DNA from: Rhizobium sp. SL42
GTDB lineage: Bacteria > Pseudomonadota > Alphaproteobacteria > Rhizobiales > Rhizobiaceae
Assembly: GCF_021729845.1 (NCBI RefSeq)
Contig: NZ_CP063397.1
Location: 3,672,001-3,736,000 of the forward strand
Reading direction: 5' to 3'
DNA: 64,000 nt
Shown here: positions 27,156-38,401 of the stretch, in pieces
How positions within the stretch are numbered: position 1 is the stretch's first letter
Layout of the letters: each line of letters starts with the position of its first letter
The notes under the pieces: generated by a model
The model's database searches: none
The model's input: only the letters and a program-made list of their open reading frames with translations
What the model was told of the DNA's origin: nothing
Translations under genes and position numbers: made by a program

Positions 27156-28367
27156 ATGGCATCGAGACGACACCGTCTTATCCTCAGCCGTATCGGCGCG
27201 CTGGTCCTATCGGCAGTGCTGATTGCGGCCACCCTCCTCACGACGTCCGCCGAAGCCCAACAATATGAGCGCCGACGAAACCTGTTCGACATGCTTTTCG
27301 GGGCGCGCGAGCCGGTCTATGTACCGCCGCGTGAAGTGCAGAAGCCGATCCGCGAAGTCCGCCCGCGCAAGAAAACGGCGGGCAGTGTCACCAAGATCAA
27401 GACGAAAAAACCTGCGACCGGTGCAGCAGTCGTGGCGCCGCCGCCCGACAAGCTTGAAAACGCCAAGACCGTTCTGGTTATCGGCGACTTTGTTGCCGGA
27501 GGCCTGGGCGATGGTTTGAAGACCGCGTTCGAGGAGGCTCCCGGCGTCAAGGTCGAGACGCGGTCCAATGGCTCGTCCGGTCTCGTGCGCGTCGACTACT
27601 ATGACTGGATCGGCGAACTCCCGGCACTGATTGAAACCATGAAACCAAGCGTGGTCGTGATCCAGATCGGCGCCAACGACCGCCAGCAGATCATTGCGCC
27701 GGACGCCAAGCTCGATTTCCGCACCGAAGGCTGGTTCACCGCCTATGAGGCGCGGGTGAACCGACTGGCAGAGGTGGTGACGCGCAGCAAGACGCCATTG
27801 ATTTGGGTCGGCCTGCCCGCGTTCAGACCGCAGAACATGACAGCGGATGCCCTCAGACTGAATACGCTCTATCGCGCCTCCGTCGAGCGCCAGAAGGGCG
27901 AATTCATCGATGTCTGGGATGGCTTCGTCGACCAGGACGGTCGCTTCATCATCACCGGCTCGGATATCAACGGACAACCCGTTCGCTTGCGCGGCACCGA
28001 CGGCATCGGCTTCACGCCCCCCGGCAAGCGCAAGCTAGCCTTCTATGTGGAAAAGTCAGTCCGCCGCCATCTCGGCGACATGACCAGCCCCGACCTGGTG
28101 CGTCTTGATGCCAGCAACCTGCCGGAACTGGTCAACATGCCGCCATCCGAGACGAAGAGCATCGTTTCGACACCGCCGATGGACCTCTTCGATCCGGAGC
28201 TGGACGGCGCGAGCGAATTGCTCGGCGGCCAACCGGTTCCTGCCTCGTCCGTGGTCACCGTCCGCGAGCAGCTGGTGCAGAATGGCCTGTTGCCGGACCC
28301 GCCTGCCGGACGCGTCGATGACGTGCGCTTGCCGCTATCGGCCACCCCCGCGACCATCACCCGCTAA
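27156..28367 (+). CDS. DUF459 SGNH-like exported protein with degenerate active site
   Basis: A 403-residue exported protein: signal peptide ending AEA-QQ, a basic Pro/Lys-rich stretch to about residue 100, an SGNH-hydrolase-like domain (about 105-300) and a low-complexity tail. Block I reads [10 protein letters not shown] where active enzymes have GDS, so the nucleophilic serine is Phe. Block III keeps QIGANDRQ. Block V reads DGIGFTP where the catalytic His is expected, giving Gly. Two of three catalytic residues appear to be lost, so it is probably a binding protein or acts differently. Families of this type may act on cell-envelope glycans. Confidence 0.85.
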   Translation: MASRRHRLILSRIGALVLSAVLIAATLLTTSAEAQQYERRRNLFDMLFGAREPVYVPPREVQKPIREVRPRKKTAGSVTKIKTKKPATGAAVVAPPPDKLENAKTVLVIGDFVAGGLGDGLKTAFEEAPGVKVETRSNGSSGLVRVDYYDWIGELPALIETMKPSVVVIQIGANDRQQIIAPDAKLDFRTEGWFTAYEARVNRLAEVVTRSKTPLIWVGLPAFRPQNMTADALRLNTLYRASVERQKGEFIDVWDGFVDQDGRFIITGSDINGQPVRLRGTDGIGFTPPGKRKLAFYVEKSVRRHLGDMTSPDLVRLDASNLPELVNMPPSETKSIVSTPPMDLFDPELDGASELLGGQPVPASSVVTVREQLVQNGLLPDPPAGRVDDVRLPLSATPATITR

Positions 28368-28396
28368 CCCCGATCATCCGACAGATCCGGACACAG

Positions 28397-28421
28397 AAAA
28401 GGGCCGCCCGCAAAGGCGACC
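28397..28421 (-). terminator. Terminator of gltBD
   Basis: Read on the minus strand, GGTCGCC pairs with GGCGGCC (one G-T pair) around a six-base loop and is followed by CTTTTCTG. It lies 26 bases past the gltD stop. Confidence 0.6.
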
Positions 28422-28446
28422 ATTTTCGTACAAGTATCCTGACCCC

Positions 28447-29901
28447 TTACCTTGGCAGAACGCTTGATCCCATCAGCGCCTCGTCGATGGCGCGCGCGGC
28501 CTGGCGGCCTTCGCGGATTGCCCAGACGACCAGCGACTGGCCACGGCGAACGTCGCCTGCTGCCCAGAGCTTGTCGACCGAGGTCCTGTAGTCCTTGTCA
28601 TCGGCCACCACATTGGTCGAGCCGCGACGATCGGTATTGAGCGTCAGCTGGCCGTTCATTTCCTTCAGCACGCTGTCGGTGAACGGACCCGAGAAACCGA
28701 TGGCGATAAAACCGAGATCGGCCTTGATGATGAACTCGGTGCCCGGGATCGGCTTGCGCTTCTCGTCCACCTGGCAGCACTTCACGCCGGTCAGCACCCC
28801 GTCTTCACCGACGAACTCGAGCGTTGCCACCTGGAACTCGCGCACCGCGCCTTCTGCCTGGCTTGAGGACGTGCGCATCTTGGTCGCCCAGAACGGCCAG
28901 ATCGCCAGCTTGTCCTCGGTCTGCGGCGGACGCGGGCGGATGTCGAGCTGGGTCACCTTGACCGCACCCTGGCGGAAGGCCGTGCCGACGCAGTCGGACG
29001 CGGTATCGCCACCGCCGACGACCACAACATGTTTGCCGCCGGCGAGGATCGGATCGGACGGCCAGCCGTTGCTGTCGATGTTTTCGCGGCCGACGCGGCG
29101 GTTCTGCTGCACCAGATACGGCATGGCATCATGCACGCCATGCAGTTCGACGCCTGGAATGCCGGCTTCGCGCGGCGTTTCCGAGCCACCACAGTAGAGC
29201 ACCGCATCGTAGTCGGCGCGCAGCTGTTCGACCGTCACATCGACACCGACATTGACGCCGTAGTGGAAGGTGACATTTTCACCCTTCATCTGCTCGACGC
29301 GACGATCGATGAAGTTCTTCTCCATCTTGAAATCCGGAATACCGTAGCGCAGCAGGCCACCGGCCTTGGTTTCGCGCTCATAGACATGCACTTCATGGCC
29401 GGCGCGGCCAAGCTGCTGGGCAGCGGCCAGACCCGACGGGCCGGAACCGATGATCGCTACCTTCTTTCCGGTATGGATCGTCGCCGGCTGCGGCACGATG
29501 AAACCGAGCTCGTAGGCCTTGTCGGCAATCGCCTGCTCGACCGTCTTGATCGCCACCGGCGCATCCTCGAGGTTCAGCGTACAGGCTTCCTCGCAAGGCG
29601 CAGGACAGACGCGGCCGGTGAATTCCGGGAAGTTATTGGTGGAATGGAGGTTGCGGATCGCCTCTTCCCACTTGTTGTTGTAGACGAGATCGTTCCAGTC
29701 CGGGATCTGGTTATGCACCGGGCAGCCGGTCGGGCCATGGCAATAGGGAATGCCGCAATCCATGCAGCGTGCTGCCTGTTTGGTGACTTCAGGATCCGAC
29801 ATCGGGATGGTGAATTCGCGGAAATGGCGAATGCGATCGGAGGCCGGCTGATACTTCGCCACCTGCCGGTCGATTTCCATGAAACCTGTAACCTTGCCCA
29901 T
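28447..29901 (-). CDS. gltD: Glutamate synthase (NADPH) small subunit
   Basis: A 484-residue flavoprotein that passes electrons from NADPH through FAD and two 4Fe-4S clusters to GltB. N-terminal cluster cysteines appear in CMDCGIPYC and CPAPCEEAC. The FAD-binding motif is [19 protein letters not shown], and a second Rossmann motif [16 protein letters not shown] binds NADPH. It follows gltB on the minus strand across an 87-bp spacer with a strong hairpin, so the two form an operon. Together with glutamine synthetase they assimilate ammonium. Confidence 0.97.
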   Translation of the reverse strand: MGKVTGFMEIDRQVAKYQPASDRIRHFREFTIPMSDPEVTKQAARCMDCGIPYCHGPTGCPVHNQIPDWNDLVYNNKWEEAIRNLHSTNNFPEFTGRVCPAPCEEACTLNLEDAPVAIKTVEQAIADKAYELGFIVPQPATIHTGKKVAIIGSGPSGLAAAQQLGRAGHEVHVYERETKAGGLLRYGIPDFKMEKNFIDRRVEQMKGENVTFHYGVNVGVDVTVEQLRADYDAVLYCGGSETPREAGIPGVELHGVHDAMPYLVQQNRRVGRENIDSNGWPSDPILAGGKHVVVVGGGDTASDCVGTAFRQGAVKVTQLDIRPRPPQTEDKLAIWPFWATKMRTSSSQAEGAVREFQVATLEFVGEDGVLTGVKCCQVDEKRKPIPGTEFIIKADLGFIAIGFSGPFTDSVLKEMNGQLTLNTDRRGSTNVVADDKDYRTSVDKLWAAGDVRRGQSLVVWAIREGRQAARAIDEALMGSSVLPR

Positions 29902-29953
29902 TTTAAAGTCCTGCTAATCTGAGCTTCAACTGCACGGCCGGGCCGTGGGCGGC

Positions 29954-29978
29954 GACATCCCGGCACATCCGGGATGTC
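29954..29978. repeat. Perfect hairpin in the gltB-gltD spacer
   Basis: GACATCCCGG and CCGGGATGTC form a ten-base-pair stem with a five-base loop inside the 87-bp gap between gltB and gltD. No T tract follows, so it is more likely an mRNA-stability or processing element than a terminator. Confidence 0.7.
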
Positions 29979-29988
29979 GAGGTGGCAA

Positions 29989-32900
29989 TCATTCGGCGGC
30001 AACGCCCATGCGCATGCGTTCCATTTCCTCCAGCGCACGGCGGTACTCGACCGGCATGACCTTGCGGAACTTCGGACGGAACTCGGCCCAGCTGTCGAGG
30101 ATTTGCTTGGCGCGGTTCGAGCCCGTGTAGTGCAGATGGTTCGAGATCAGCTGGTAGAGGCGCTCCTCGTCGTGGCGGGTCATATCGCCGGACACGTCGA
30201 CCAGGCCCTTGTGCATCAGGTCGCCACCGTGATGGTGCAGCTTCTCGAGCATGTCGTCCTCTTCCGGAACCGGTTCGAGCTCGACCATCGCCATATTGCA
30301 GCGCTTGGCGAAATCACCCGTTTCATCGAGCACGTAGGCCACGCCACCCGACATGCCCGCCGCAAAGTTACGACCGGTCTGGCCAAGCACGACGACGACA
30401 CCGCCGGTCATGTATTCGCAGCCATGGTCGCCCACGCCCTCGACAACCGCGATCGAGCCCGAGTTGCGCACGGCGAACCGTTCACCGGCCACGCCGCGGA
30501 AATAGCACTCGCCGGCGATGGCGCCGTAGAGAACCGTATTGCCGACAATGATCGACTCCTCGGCGACGATCCGGGTGTTTTCCGGTGGGCGCACGATGAT
30601 GCGGCCGCCCGAAAGCCCCTTGCCGACATAGTCATTGCCGTCTCCGACGAGATCAAACGTGATGCCACGCGCGAGAAATGCACCAAAGGACTGACCCGCC
30701 GTGCCGGTCAGCGTGACGTGGATCGTGTCGTCCTTCAGACCCTTGTGGCCAAATCGCTTGGCAAGTTCGCCGGACAGCATGGCGCCGGCCGAGCGGTCGA
30801 CATTCTTGATATCGACGTCGAAGACCACCGGCTGCTTGGCCTCGAGAGCCGGCATCGCCTTCTCGATCAGCTTGCGATCGAGGATGTCGTCGATCGGGTG
30901 CTTCTGCCGCTCCGTCCAGTAAGTGGCTTCCTTCGGTGCGTCCACCTTATGGAAGATCTTCGAGAAATCGAGACCCTTGGCCTTCCAGTGGGCAAGCATC
31001 TCGTCCTTTTCCAGTAGTTCGGAAGCGCCGATGATCTCGTCCAGCTTGGTCAAGCCAAGCGAGGCGAGGATTTCGCGCACTTCTTCGGCAACGAAGAAGA
31101 AGTAGTTGATGACATGCTCAGGTGTACCCTTGAAACGCTTGCGCAGGACCGGATCCTGGGTGGCAACGCCGACCGGGCAGGTGTTCAGATGGCACTTGCG
31201 CATCATGATGCAGCCGGCCGCGATCAGCGGAGCCGTCGCAAAGCCGAACTCGTCGGCACCCAAAAGCGCACCGATGATCACGTCGCGGCCGGTCTTCAAC
31301 CCGCCATCGACCTGCAGCGCGATACGCGAACGAAGACCGTTCAGCACCAGCGTCTGCTGTGTCTCGGCAAGACCGATTTCCCACGGCGAACCGGCATGCT
31401 TCAGCGAAGTCAGCGGCGAGGCACCGGTGCCGCCGTCGAAACCGGAAACGGTGATATGGTCGGCGCGTGCCTTGGCAACACCGGCGGCAACCGTGCCGAC
31501 GCCGACTTCCGACACCAGCTTGACCGAGACATCGGCGTCAGGGTTGACGTTCTTCAAATCGTAGATCAGCTGTGCCAGATCTTCGATCGAATAGATGTCG
31601 TGATGCGGCGGTGGCGAGATCAGGCCGACACCCGGCGTCGAGTGACGGGTCTTGGCCACCGTCGCGTCGACCTTGTGGCCGGGCAACTGGCCGCCTTCGC
31701 CGGGCTTGGCACCCTGCGCGACCTTGATCTGCAGCATATCGGCATTGACCAGATATTCAGTCGTGACACCGAAGCGGCCGGACGCGATCTGCTTGATCGC
31801 CGAACGCTCTGGGTTGGCAGCACCATTCAGCAGCGGCAGGTAGCGATCGCTTTCCTCGCCGCCTTCGCCGGTGTTGGACTTGCCACCGATCTTGTTCATC
31901 GCGATCGCCAGCGTCGTATGCGCCTCCCTGGAGATCGAGCCGAAGGACATGGCACCGGTCGAGAATCGCTTGACGATCTCGGCAGCCGGCTCGACCGCGT
32001 CGATCGACACCGGCTTGCGACCGAGATCTTCCGCCGTCTTGATCTTGAACAGGCCGCGAATGGTGTTCATCCGCAGATTGCTGTCGTTCACCATCTCGGC
32101 GAATTCGCGGTAGCGCTCCTGACTGTTGCCGCGAACGGCATGCTGTAGCGAGGCGATCGAGTCCGGGCTCCAGGCATGGTTTTCACCACGCATGCGGTAG
32201 GCATATTCGCCACCGATCTCGAGCGTCGAGGCCAGAATGGGATCCTTGCCGAAGGCAGCAGCGTGACGGCTGGCGGTTTCCTCTGCGATCTCGGTAAGGC
32301 CGATACCCTCAATGGTCGTTGCCGTGCCGAAGAAATACTTCTCCACCAGTTCCGACGACAGGCCGATGGCATCGAAGATCTGCGCACCGCAATAGGACTG
32401 ATAGGTCGAGATGCCCATCTTCGACATGACCTTCAGGATACCCTTGCCGACCGCCTTGATATAGCGATAGACGACCTCGTCCTCCGACACTTCCTTTGGA
32501 AACTCGTTGTGCTTGTGCATGTCGAGCAGCGTGTCGAAGGCGAGATAGGGGTTGATCGCCTCGGCGCCGTAGCCGGCGAGACAGCAGAAGTGATGCACTT
32601 CGCGCGGCTCGCCCGATTCCACAACGATGCCGACCGAAGTGCGAAGCCCCTTGCGGATCAGGTGATGGTGAACCGCAGCGGTTGCCAGAAGCGCCGGGAT
32701 CGCGATCCGGTCGGGACCGACCTGGCGGTCGGACAGGACGATGATGTTGTAACCGCCGCGCACGGCAGCCTCAGCCCGCTCGCAAAGACGGTCGAGCATG
32801 TCCGGCATGCCTTCGGCGCCGCGTTCGACATCATAGGTGAAGTCGAGCGTCTTGGTGTCGAAGCGATCCTCCGTGTGACCGATCGAGCGGATCTTTTCCA

Positions 32901-34713
32901 GATCGCCATTCGTCAGGATCGGCTGGCGCACTTCCAGCCGCTTGGCGTTGGCCGCACCCTCGTGGTCGAGGATGTTCGGACGCGGACCAATGAACGACAC
33001 AAGGCTCATCACCAGCTCTTCGCGGATCGGATCGATCGGCGGGTTGGTCACCTGGGCGAAGTTCTGCTTGAAATAGGTGTAGAGCATCTTCGACTTCGAC
33101 GACATCGCCGAGATCGGTGTATCGGTGCCCATCGAGCCGATCGCTTCCTGACCGGTGGTCGCCATCGGCGACATCAGGAGCTTGGTGTCTTCGGTCGTGT
33201 AGCCGAAGGCCTGCTGACGATCGAGCAGTGACACGTCGCGGCGCAGCGCCCGCGGCTCCACCGGCTTCAGTTCTTCCAGGATCAACTGGGTGCGATCCAG
33301 CCAGTTGCGATAGGGATGGCTGCCGGCGAGATTGGACTTCACTTCCTCATCGGAAATGATGCGGCCCTCTTCCATGTCGATCAGCAGCATCTTGCCCGGC
33401 TGCAGGCGCCACTTCTTCACGATGCTTTCTTCCGGCACCGGCAGCGTGCCGGCTTCCGAAGCGAGAATGACGCGGTCGTCATTGGTGACGAGGTAGCGGG
33501 CCGGACGCAGGCCGTTGCGGTCGAGCGTCGCGCCGATCTGGCGGCCGTCGGTGAAACAGACGGCAGCAGGGCCGTCCCACGGCTCCATCAGGGCGGCGTG
33601 ATATTCGTAGAAGGCCTTGCGCTCGGGGCTCATCGACTGGTTGCCGGCCCAGGCTTCCGGGATCAGCATCATCACCGCATGCGCCAGCGAATAGCCGCCG
33701 CGCTGCAGGAATTCGAGCGCGTTGTCGAAGCAGGCCGTGTCCGACTGGCCTTCGTAAGAGATCGGCCAGAGCTTGGAAATGTCGTCGCCGAACAGCGGCG
33801 AGGAGACCGACGCCTGGCGCGCTGCCATCCAGTTGACATTGCCGCGCAGCGTGTTGATTTCGCCGTTATGGGCGACCATGCGGTACGGATGTGCCAGCTT
33901 CCACGACGGGAAGGTGTTGGTCGAGAAGCGCTGGTGCACGAGGGCAACGGCCGACTCGAAGCGCGGATCGGCGAGATCCTTGTAATAGGCGCCAACCTGG
34001 TAGGCGAGGAACATGCCCTTGTACACGATCGTCGAGGACGACAGCGACACCGGGTAGAAGCCGGTCTCCTCGCCGCCATACTGATCGTAGATCCGGTTGG
34101 AGATCACCTTGCGCAGCAGGAACAAGCGACGCTCGAACTGCTGCTGGGTCGCGGCATCGCGGCCGGCGCCGATGAAGACCTGGATCTGGCGCGGCTCAGT
34201 CGCGGCAATCTCCGGCGCCTTGGACAGCGAAGAATTGTCGACCGGCACGTCGCGGTAGCCAATCAGATGCTGGCCTTCGGCGGAACAGACTTCCGCGATG
34301 ACCTTCTTGAAATGGGTGATTTGCTCTTCGTCCTGCGGGAAGAAGAAATGACCGACGGCATATTCGCCGGCCTTCGGCAGGACGATACCCTGACTTGCCA
34401 TTTCCTCGCGGAAGAAGCGGTCCGGAATCTGGACGAGAATGCCGGCACCATCGCCCATCAGCGGATCTGCGCCAACGGCGCCGCGATGGGTGAGGTTTTC
34501 CAGGATGAACAAACCGTCCTTGACGATCTGGTGCGACTTGACGCCCTTCATATGGGCTATGAAGCCGACGCCGCAGGCATCGTGTTCGTTCTTCGGATCG
34601 TAGAGGCCCTGTTTAGCCGGAAGGCCATACGTGTTCTGCCGGATGCCTCGGACCTCGGACGAGCGCTCGGCAGCACCCTGAACGATCTCGTCGGATGGCG
34701 TCATCTTCGTCAT
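29989..34713 (-). CDS. gltB: Glutamate synthase (NADPH) large subunit
   Basis: A 1574-residue subunit with four domains. The class II glutamine amidotransferase starts after a propeptide, with nucleophile Cys47 in [11 protein letters not shown] central linker domain follows. The FMN-binding synthase domain contains the 3Fe-4S cysteines in [17 protein letters not shown]-terminal beta-helix (GXGXG) ends the protein. It converts glutamine and 2-oxoglutarate to two glutamates. I start at 34713 with GGAGGGAAGG upstream; the frame extends to 34830 but without a good site. Length is standard for rhizobia. A strong palindrome lies about 145 bp upstream. Confidence 0.97.
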   Translation of the reverse strand: MTKMTPSDEIVQGAAERSSEVRGIRQNTYGLPAKQGLYDPKNEHDACGVGFIAHMKGVKSHQIVKDGLFILENLTHRGAVGADPLMGDGAGILVQIPDRFFREEMASQGIVLPKAGEYAVGHFFFPQDEEQITHFKKVIAEVCSAEGQHLIGYRDVPVDNSSLSKAPEIAATEPRQIQVFIGAGRDAATQQQFERRLFLLRKVISNRIYDQYGGEETGFYPVSLSSSTIVYKGMFLAYQVGAYYKDLADPRFESAVALVHQRFSTNTFPSWKLAHPYRMVAHNGEINTLRGNVNWMAARQASVSSPLFGDDISKLWPISYEGQSDTACFDNALEFLQRGGYSLAHAVMMLIPEAWAGNQSMSPERKAFYEYHAALMEPWDGPAAVCFTDGRQIGATLDRNGLRPARYLVTNDDRVILASEAGTLPVPEESIVKKWRLQPGKMLLIDMEEGRIISDEEVKSNLAGSHPYRNWLDRTQLILEELKPVEPRALRRDVSLLDRQQAFGYTTEDTKLLMSPMATTGQEAIGSMGTDTPISAMSSKSKMLYTYFKQNFAQVTNPPIDPIREELVMSLVSFIGPRPNILDHEGAANAKRLEVRQPILTNGDLEKIRSIGHTEDRFDTKTLDFTYDVERGAEGMPDMLDRLCERAEAAVRGGYNIIVLSDRQVGPDRIAIPALLATAAVHHHLIRKGLRTSVGIVVESGEPREVHHFCCLAGYGAEAINPYLAFDTLLDMHKHNEFPKEVSEDEVVYRYIKAVGKGILKVMSKMGISTYQSYCGAQIFDAIGLSSELVEKYFFGTATTIEGIGLTEIAEETASRHAAAFGKDPILASTLEIGGEYAYRMRGENHAWSPDSIASLQHAVRGNSQERYREFAEMVNDSNLRMNTIRGLFKIKTAEDLGRKPVSIDAVEPAAEIVKRFSTGAMSFGSISREAHTTLAIAMNKIGGKSNTGEGGEESDRYLPLLNGAANPERSAIKQIASGRFGVTTEYLVNADMLQIKVAQGAKPGEGGQLPGHKVDATVAKTRHSTPGVGLISPPPHHDIYSIEDLAQLIYDLKNVNPDADVSVKLVSEVGVGTVAAGVAKARADHITVSGFDGGTGASPLTSLKHAGSPWEIGLAETQQTLVLNGLRSRIALQVDGGLKTGRDVIIGALLGADEFGFATAPLIAAGCIMMRKCHLNTCPVGVATQDPVLRKRFKGTPEHVINYFFFVAEEVREILASLGLTKLDEIIGASELLEKDEMLAHWKAKGLDFSKIFHKVDAPKEATYWTERQKHPIDDILDRKLIEKAMPALEAKQPVVFDVDIKNVDRSAGAMLSGELAKRFGHKGLKDDTIHVTLTGTAGQSFGAFLARGITFDLVGDGNDYVGKGLSGGRIIVRPPENTRIVAEESIIVGNTVLYGAIAGECYFRGVAGERFAVRNSGSIAVVEGVGDHGCEYMTGGVVVVLGQTGRNFAAGMSGGVAYVLDETGDFAKRCNMAMVELEPVPEEDDMLEKLHHHGGDLMHKGLVDVSGDMTRHDEERLYQLISNHLHYTGSNRAKQILDSWAEFRPKFRKVMPVEYRRALEEMERMRMGVAAE

Positions 34714-35125
34714 TGCCTTCCCTCCAAATAGGCCCGATCCACTCGGGCTCGCCTGCCTGGAACCATCGGCCGGATGCATCCCTTTGGCGATCCGCGACCC
34801 TAGCGGGACCGCATCACCGGGCGATGACACCCAAATCCTTCACCTCAGAAACCAGAATTAGGTCAACTAGTCTGACCTAATTTCGAGATTTCTATGACAG
34901 AAAGTAAACGCTCACGCAAGATCACGCCAGGAAAATTAACCGGCCTTCCGACGCTAAGTTGCCACCGATACGCCGAATGCGCAATTTTCTTTCCCGCCTG
35001 AATAGGTCAGTGATGCACTTCTTGCGGACTGCACGAAAGCGACAGCTTCCGCCGCGGACCGGATTGATAGCGAGACGGAAATGCCTAAGCTCGCGACTAC
35101 TCCTTCCAACCCCGGGAAACTCATC
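34714..35125. other. Divergent intergenic region between gltB and threonine aldolase gene
   Basis: About 410 bases with no convincing gene. It contains the 10-bp-arm palindrome at 34856-34882 and should hold the promoters of both flanking genes. I found no RNA gene or terminator in it. Confidence 0.6.
34856..34882. promoter_or_regulatory. Long palindromic operator candidate upstream of gltB
   Basis: AATTAGGTCA and TGACCTAATT are perfect inverted repeats of ten bases around a seven-base centre that itself contains ACTAGT. The symmetry fits a homodimeric regulator, perhaps of the GntR type. It could act on gltB, on the divergent threonine aldolase gene, or both. Confidence 0.65.
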
Positions 35126-36172
35126 ATGTTCTTCGCTTCAGACAACTGGTCCGGCGCCCACCCCAAGATCGCAGAAAGCCTCACAAAGCAGGCCGCCGGC
35201 TTTGCCAGTGCCTATGGCTCAAGCGAGCTCGACAAGCGGATCGAGGCACAGTTCAACGATATCTTCGAGCGCGAGGTCGCCGTCTTTTTCGTCGCGACAG
35301 GCACGGCGGCCAATTCGCTGGCGCTTGCCAGCGTCGCAAAGGCCGGCGGTGTGACCTTCTGCCACTCGGACGCGCATGTAAATGCAGACGAAGGCGGCGC
35401 TCCCGAATTCCTGACCAGCGCCTGTCGGCTTTTCCCTGTTGAAGGCGACAACGGCAAGATGGACCGCGAAGCGCTCCACACCGCCGTGTCCCGCTTTGAC
35501 GTGCCCTCCGTGCACCAGGGCCGGCCTATGGCGATCACCGTCACCCAGGCAACCGAGGCCGGTACAGTCTATACGCTCGACGAACTGGATGCGATCGCCG
35601 CCATCGCCAAGGCGAAATCGCTGCCCCTGCACATGGATGGCGCCCGCTTCGCCAATGCGCTCGTTGCCCTGGGCGCGACACCCGCCGAAATGACCTGGAA
35701 GCGCGGTGTCGACATCCTGTCCTTCGGCGGCACCAAGAATGGCTGCTGGTGCGCGGAGGCGATCGTCTTCATGAAGCCGGAAATGGCCGAGGAAATGCCT
35801 TATATCCGCAAGCGCTCCGCCCAGCTCTTCTCCAAGACGCGCTTCATCTCGGCCCAGCTGGAAGCCTATCTCGAAGACGATCTTTGGCTCGACCTCGCCC
35901 GCCATTCCAACGCCATGGCCGACCGGCTGCGCGCTGGCCTGACGGCCAAGAACAATGCGCGGCTTGCCTGGGAGACCCAGGCGAACGAAGTCTTTGCCGT
36001 GATCGACAAGTCCGCCGCCGATCGCGCACAATCGAAAGGTGCGAAATTCTATGACTGGCTGGCACCCCGCGACATGCCGCACATGATCAGTGAAAACGAA
36101 CGGCTCGTTCGTCTTGTAACAAGCTTCTCGACGACGCAGGCAGAAGTGGATCAATTCATAGAAGTCGTCTGA
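35126..36172 (+). CDS. ltaE: Low-specificity L-threonine aldolase
   Basis: A 348-residue PLP enzyme that splits L-threonine and L-allo-threonine into glycine and acetaldehyde. It has the family start FFASDNWSGAHPKI, HMDGARFANAL, and the PLP-lysine block DILSFGGTKNG. I place the start at 35126 because homologues begin MFFASDN; the in-frame ATG at 35081 is also possible. The gene is divergent from gltB and lies 145 bp upstream of the bufferin-type operon, from which it seems independent. Confidence 0.9.
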   Translation: MFFASDNWSGAHPKIAESLTKQAAGFASAYGSSELDKRIEAQFNDIFEREVAVFFVATGTAANSLALASVAKAGGVTFCHSDAHVNADEGGAPEFLTSACRLFPVEGDNGKMDREALHTAVSRFDVPSVHQGRPMAITVTQATEAGTVYTLDELDAIAAIAKAKSLPLHMDGARFANALVALGATPAEMTWKRGVDILSFGGTKNGCWCAEAIVFMKPEMAEEMPYIRKRSAQLFSKTRFISAQLEAYLEDDLWLDLARHSNAMADRLRAGLTAKNNARLAWETQANEVFAVIDKSAADRAQSKGAKFYDWLAPRDMPHMISENERLVRLVTSFSTTQAEVDQFIEVV

Positions 36173-36317
36173 GATTCCGATTTCTTACAAACAAAACGCT
36201 CGCGAAAACTACAATAATCATTGATTTCCAATGTTCAGCGCGCCTCGCCATGATGCCTCTATCAGCCCCGATCGGGCTGGTTTCGAGGAACAGCTTCACG
36301 CTCCAAGGAGAAGCATC

Positions 36318-36620
36318 ATGAGTAGCTATACCATCAATTCCGCAGCACTCGCCGCGGCCATTACCATGGCAGTCACCGGCGTCAGCCTGCTGTCAGGCCC
36401 AGCCGTCGCCCAGGAAAAGGAAAAATGCTTCGGCATTTCCATGGCCGGCAAGAATGATTGCGCCGCCGGTCCCGGCACCACCTGCGCCGGCACGTCCAAG
36501 GTCGATTATCAGGGCAATGCCTGGAAATATGTGGCCGCCGGCACCTGCCTGACCATGACCGCACCGGACGGCCGTATGGGGGCGCTAGAAGCCCTGGAAC
36601 GCGACATGCCCAAGGCCTGA
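36318..36620 (+). CDS. bufA1: Bufferin-type precursor peptide (DUF2282)
   Basis: A 100-residue small secreted protein. The signal peptide (core [15 protein letters not shown], cleavage near AVAQ) precedes a mature part with four cysteines at 37, 48, 56 and 77 in the contexts KCFG, NDCAAG, TTCAGT and GTCLTM. This is the DUF2282 pattern of bufferins. In Caulobacter such precursors are ribosomally made, have cysteines modified by an MNIO enzyme and are exported to bind copper. AAGGAG at 36305-36310 fixes the start. The MNIO gene follows 91 bp downstream. Copper as the ligand here is inferred from the family. Confidence 0.88.
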   Translation: MSSYTINSAALAAAITMAVTGVSLLSGPAVAQEKEKCFGISMAGKNDCAAGPGTTCAGTSKVDYQGNAWKYVAAGTCLTMTAPDGRMGALEALERDMPKA

Positions 36621-36711
36621 TCGCCTGATGGCCTGATGGCATCCCCAATTGACCGGAGATGCCATCAAGCCCTTCCGCCTTCTCAGCCCCATCGCGCGAA
36701 GGAGACCCGTC

Positions 36712-37620
36712 ATGCTGAACACGGCAGCCGTTTCACGCCATACTATTTCCCCAACGACGCCAGCGATGCCCGCACGCACCGGTGCCGGTTTCAAGGCACA
36801 GCATGCCGATGCCATCTTGTCTGATGATTATCGCATCGGCTTTCTGGAGGTGCATGCCGAAAACTATATGGGTGACGGCGGACATCCGCACCGGATCCTG
36901 ACACGCATGCGTACGGACTTTCCGCTATCCGTTCATGGCGTGGGCCTGTCAATCGGCAGCCCGGCAGGACTCGACCTGCAACATCTCGACCGCCTCAAGG
37001 CTATCGTCGATCGCTACGAGCCTGCATTCGTGTCGGAACATCTTGCCTGGTCGACCCACGACGATCACTTCTTCAACGACCTCCTGCCGGTTCCCTATGA
37101 CGAGGAAACCCTTGCAAGGGTCTGCGACCATATCGATCTGGTGCAGGACAGGCTCGCCCGCCGCATTCTTCTCGAAAATCCCTCGACCTATGTCGCCTTC
37201 GAGGCGACCACCATGCGCGAAACGGATTTCATCCGTGCGATTGCCTGCCGTACCGGCTGTGGCCTCCTGCTGGACATCAACAATGTCCATGTCTCGGCGA
37301 CCAACCACGGCTACGCACCCCTGGACTACCTGGCCGACTTCCCCACCGAACTGGTCGAGGAGATCCACCTTGCCGGTCATGCCGAAGATCGGGACGACGC
37401 CGGCCAGCCCTTGCTGATCGACAGCCATGACAGACCGGTCGATAGACTTGTCTGGGATCTTTACGACCACGTTCTGGCCGCAACAGGACCCCGTCCAACA
37501 CTGATCGAGTGGGACAATGACGTCCCGGATTGGCCGATCCTGAAGCGCGAGGCGATTCGGGCCGATGCCATTCTCGCCCACCACAAGCAGACCACCGGAG
37601 GCCTGCGCCATGGCGGCTGA
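36712..37620 (+). CDS. bufB: MNIO-family (DUF692) peptide-modifying enzyme
   Basis: A 302-residue TIM-barrel iron enzyme of the multinuclear non-heme iron oxidase family. Metal-ligand candidates in typical DUF692 order are FLEVHAENY (46-51), SVHGVGLS (H75), SEHLAW (E109, H110), LLENPS (E155), [10 protein letters not shown] (D188, H193), EIHLAGH (H219, H223) and LIEWDND (E266). Such enzymes rearrange cysteines into heterocycles in RiPP precursors. AAGGAG at 36699-36704 supports the start at 36712. The stop overlaps the DUF2063 gene by 11 bases, so the two are co-translated. Confidence 0.92.
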   Translation: MLNTAAVSRHTISPTTPAMPARTGAGFKAQHADAILSDDYRIGFLEVHAENYMGDGGHPHRILTRMRTDFPLSVHGVGLSIGSPAGLDLQHLDRLKAIVDRYEPAFVSEHLAWSTHDDHFFNDLLPVPYDEETLARVCDHIDLVQDRLARRILLENPSTYVAFEATTMRETDFIRAIACRTGCGLLLDINNVHVSATNHGYAPLDYLADFPTELVEEIHLAGHAEDRDDAGQPLLIDSHDRPVDRLVWDLYDHVLAATGPRPTLIEWDNDVPDWPILKREAIRADAILAHHKQTTGGLRHGG

Positions 37621-38401
37621 ACCGGTTGCAAGCGGCGCCTTTGCCGCAGCCCTGCTCGATCCCGCGCAGAGGGTGCCGGACGGGCTCATCGCAGGAAGTG
37701 GCAGCGCGGTTGGCCGACGCTTCGCGGTCTATCGCAACAATGTCATGGTCTCGCTCGTCGACGCGCTGGCCTCGATTTTCCCGACTGTGCAAAACCTTGT
37801 CGGCGAAGAGTTCTTCCGTGCCGTGGCGCAGCTGCATGTTCGCGCCCATCCACCGTGTTCGCCATTGATATTCACCTATGGCAATGATTTTGCCCGGTTC
37901 ATCCAATCCTTTCCCCCGGCCCGCGACCTGCCTTTTCTCGCCGATGTCGCTCAGCTGGAACGGCTCTGGCTCGACAGTTTTCACAGCGCAGACAGCCCAT
38001 CTCTCGATCCGATGAGCCTGGCCTCCATCCCGCCCGATGATCTTGGCCACCTACGTTTTACTGCGCATCCGGCAACACGGATATTACGCTGCCGCCACGC
38101 GGCGGCAACGATCGTCATTCGCGATCGTGCCGGATCCGCGCTCAGCGACGTTAATCCGATGCAGGCGGAAAATGCCCTTGTGACGCGGCCGGCCTTCGAC
38201 GTGAAGATTCAGCCCCTGCCACCGGGCGGATATGCGTTTCTCACGGCGCTGATCGAACGGCAGACCTTAGCCGAAGCCTGCGAAGCGGCCTACGCCGAGA
38301 CGGCTGCATCCGATCTCGCCACCCTTCTTGGCATAGCCCTGTCCAGCGGCGCATTCAGCAGCCTGGACTGTGTCAGCGCAGACAACGGAGCCGCATCATG
38401 A
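37610..38401 (+). CDS. bufC: DUF2063 partner protein of the MNIO enzyme
   Basis: A 263-residue protein with the DUF2063 (HvfC/BufC) N-terminal helical domain ([33 protein letters not shown], then [20 protein letters not shown]) and a less conserved C-terminal half. In related MNIO systems this protein binds the precursor and presents it to the enzyme. It starts inside the 3' end of bufB and its stop overlaps the doxX start as ATGA, giving a tightly coupled B-C-DoxX unit. Confidence 0.9.
   Translation: MAAEPVASGAFAAALLDPAQRVPDGLIAGSGSAVGRRFAVYRNNVMVSLVDALASIFPTVQNLVGEEFFRAVAQLHVRAHPPCSPLIFTYGNDFARFIQSFPPARDLPFLADVAQLERLWLDSFHSADSPSLDPMSLASIPPDDLGHLRFTAHPATRILRCRHAAATIVIRDRAGSALSDVNPMQAENALVTRPAFDVKIQPLPPGGYAFLTALIERQTLAEACEAAYAETAASDLATLLGIALSSGAFSSLDCVSADNGAAS

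Noticed and set aside
36173..36317. Search for a SigF- or CopR-type promoter ahead of the bufferin operon
   Set aside because: No convincing match to GTAACC/CGAA-like or copper-box motifs; I could not support a call.
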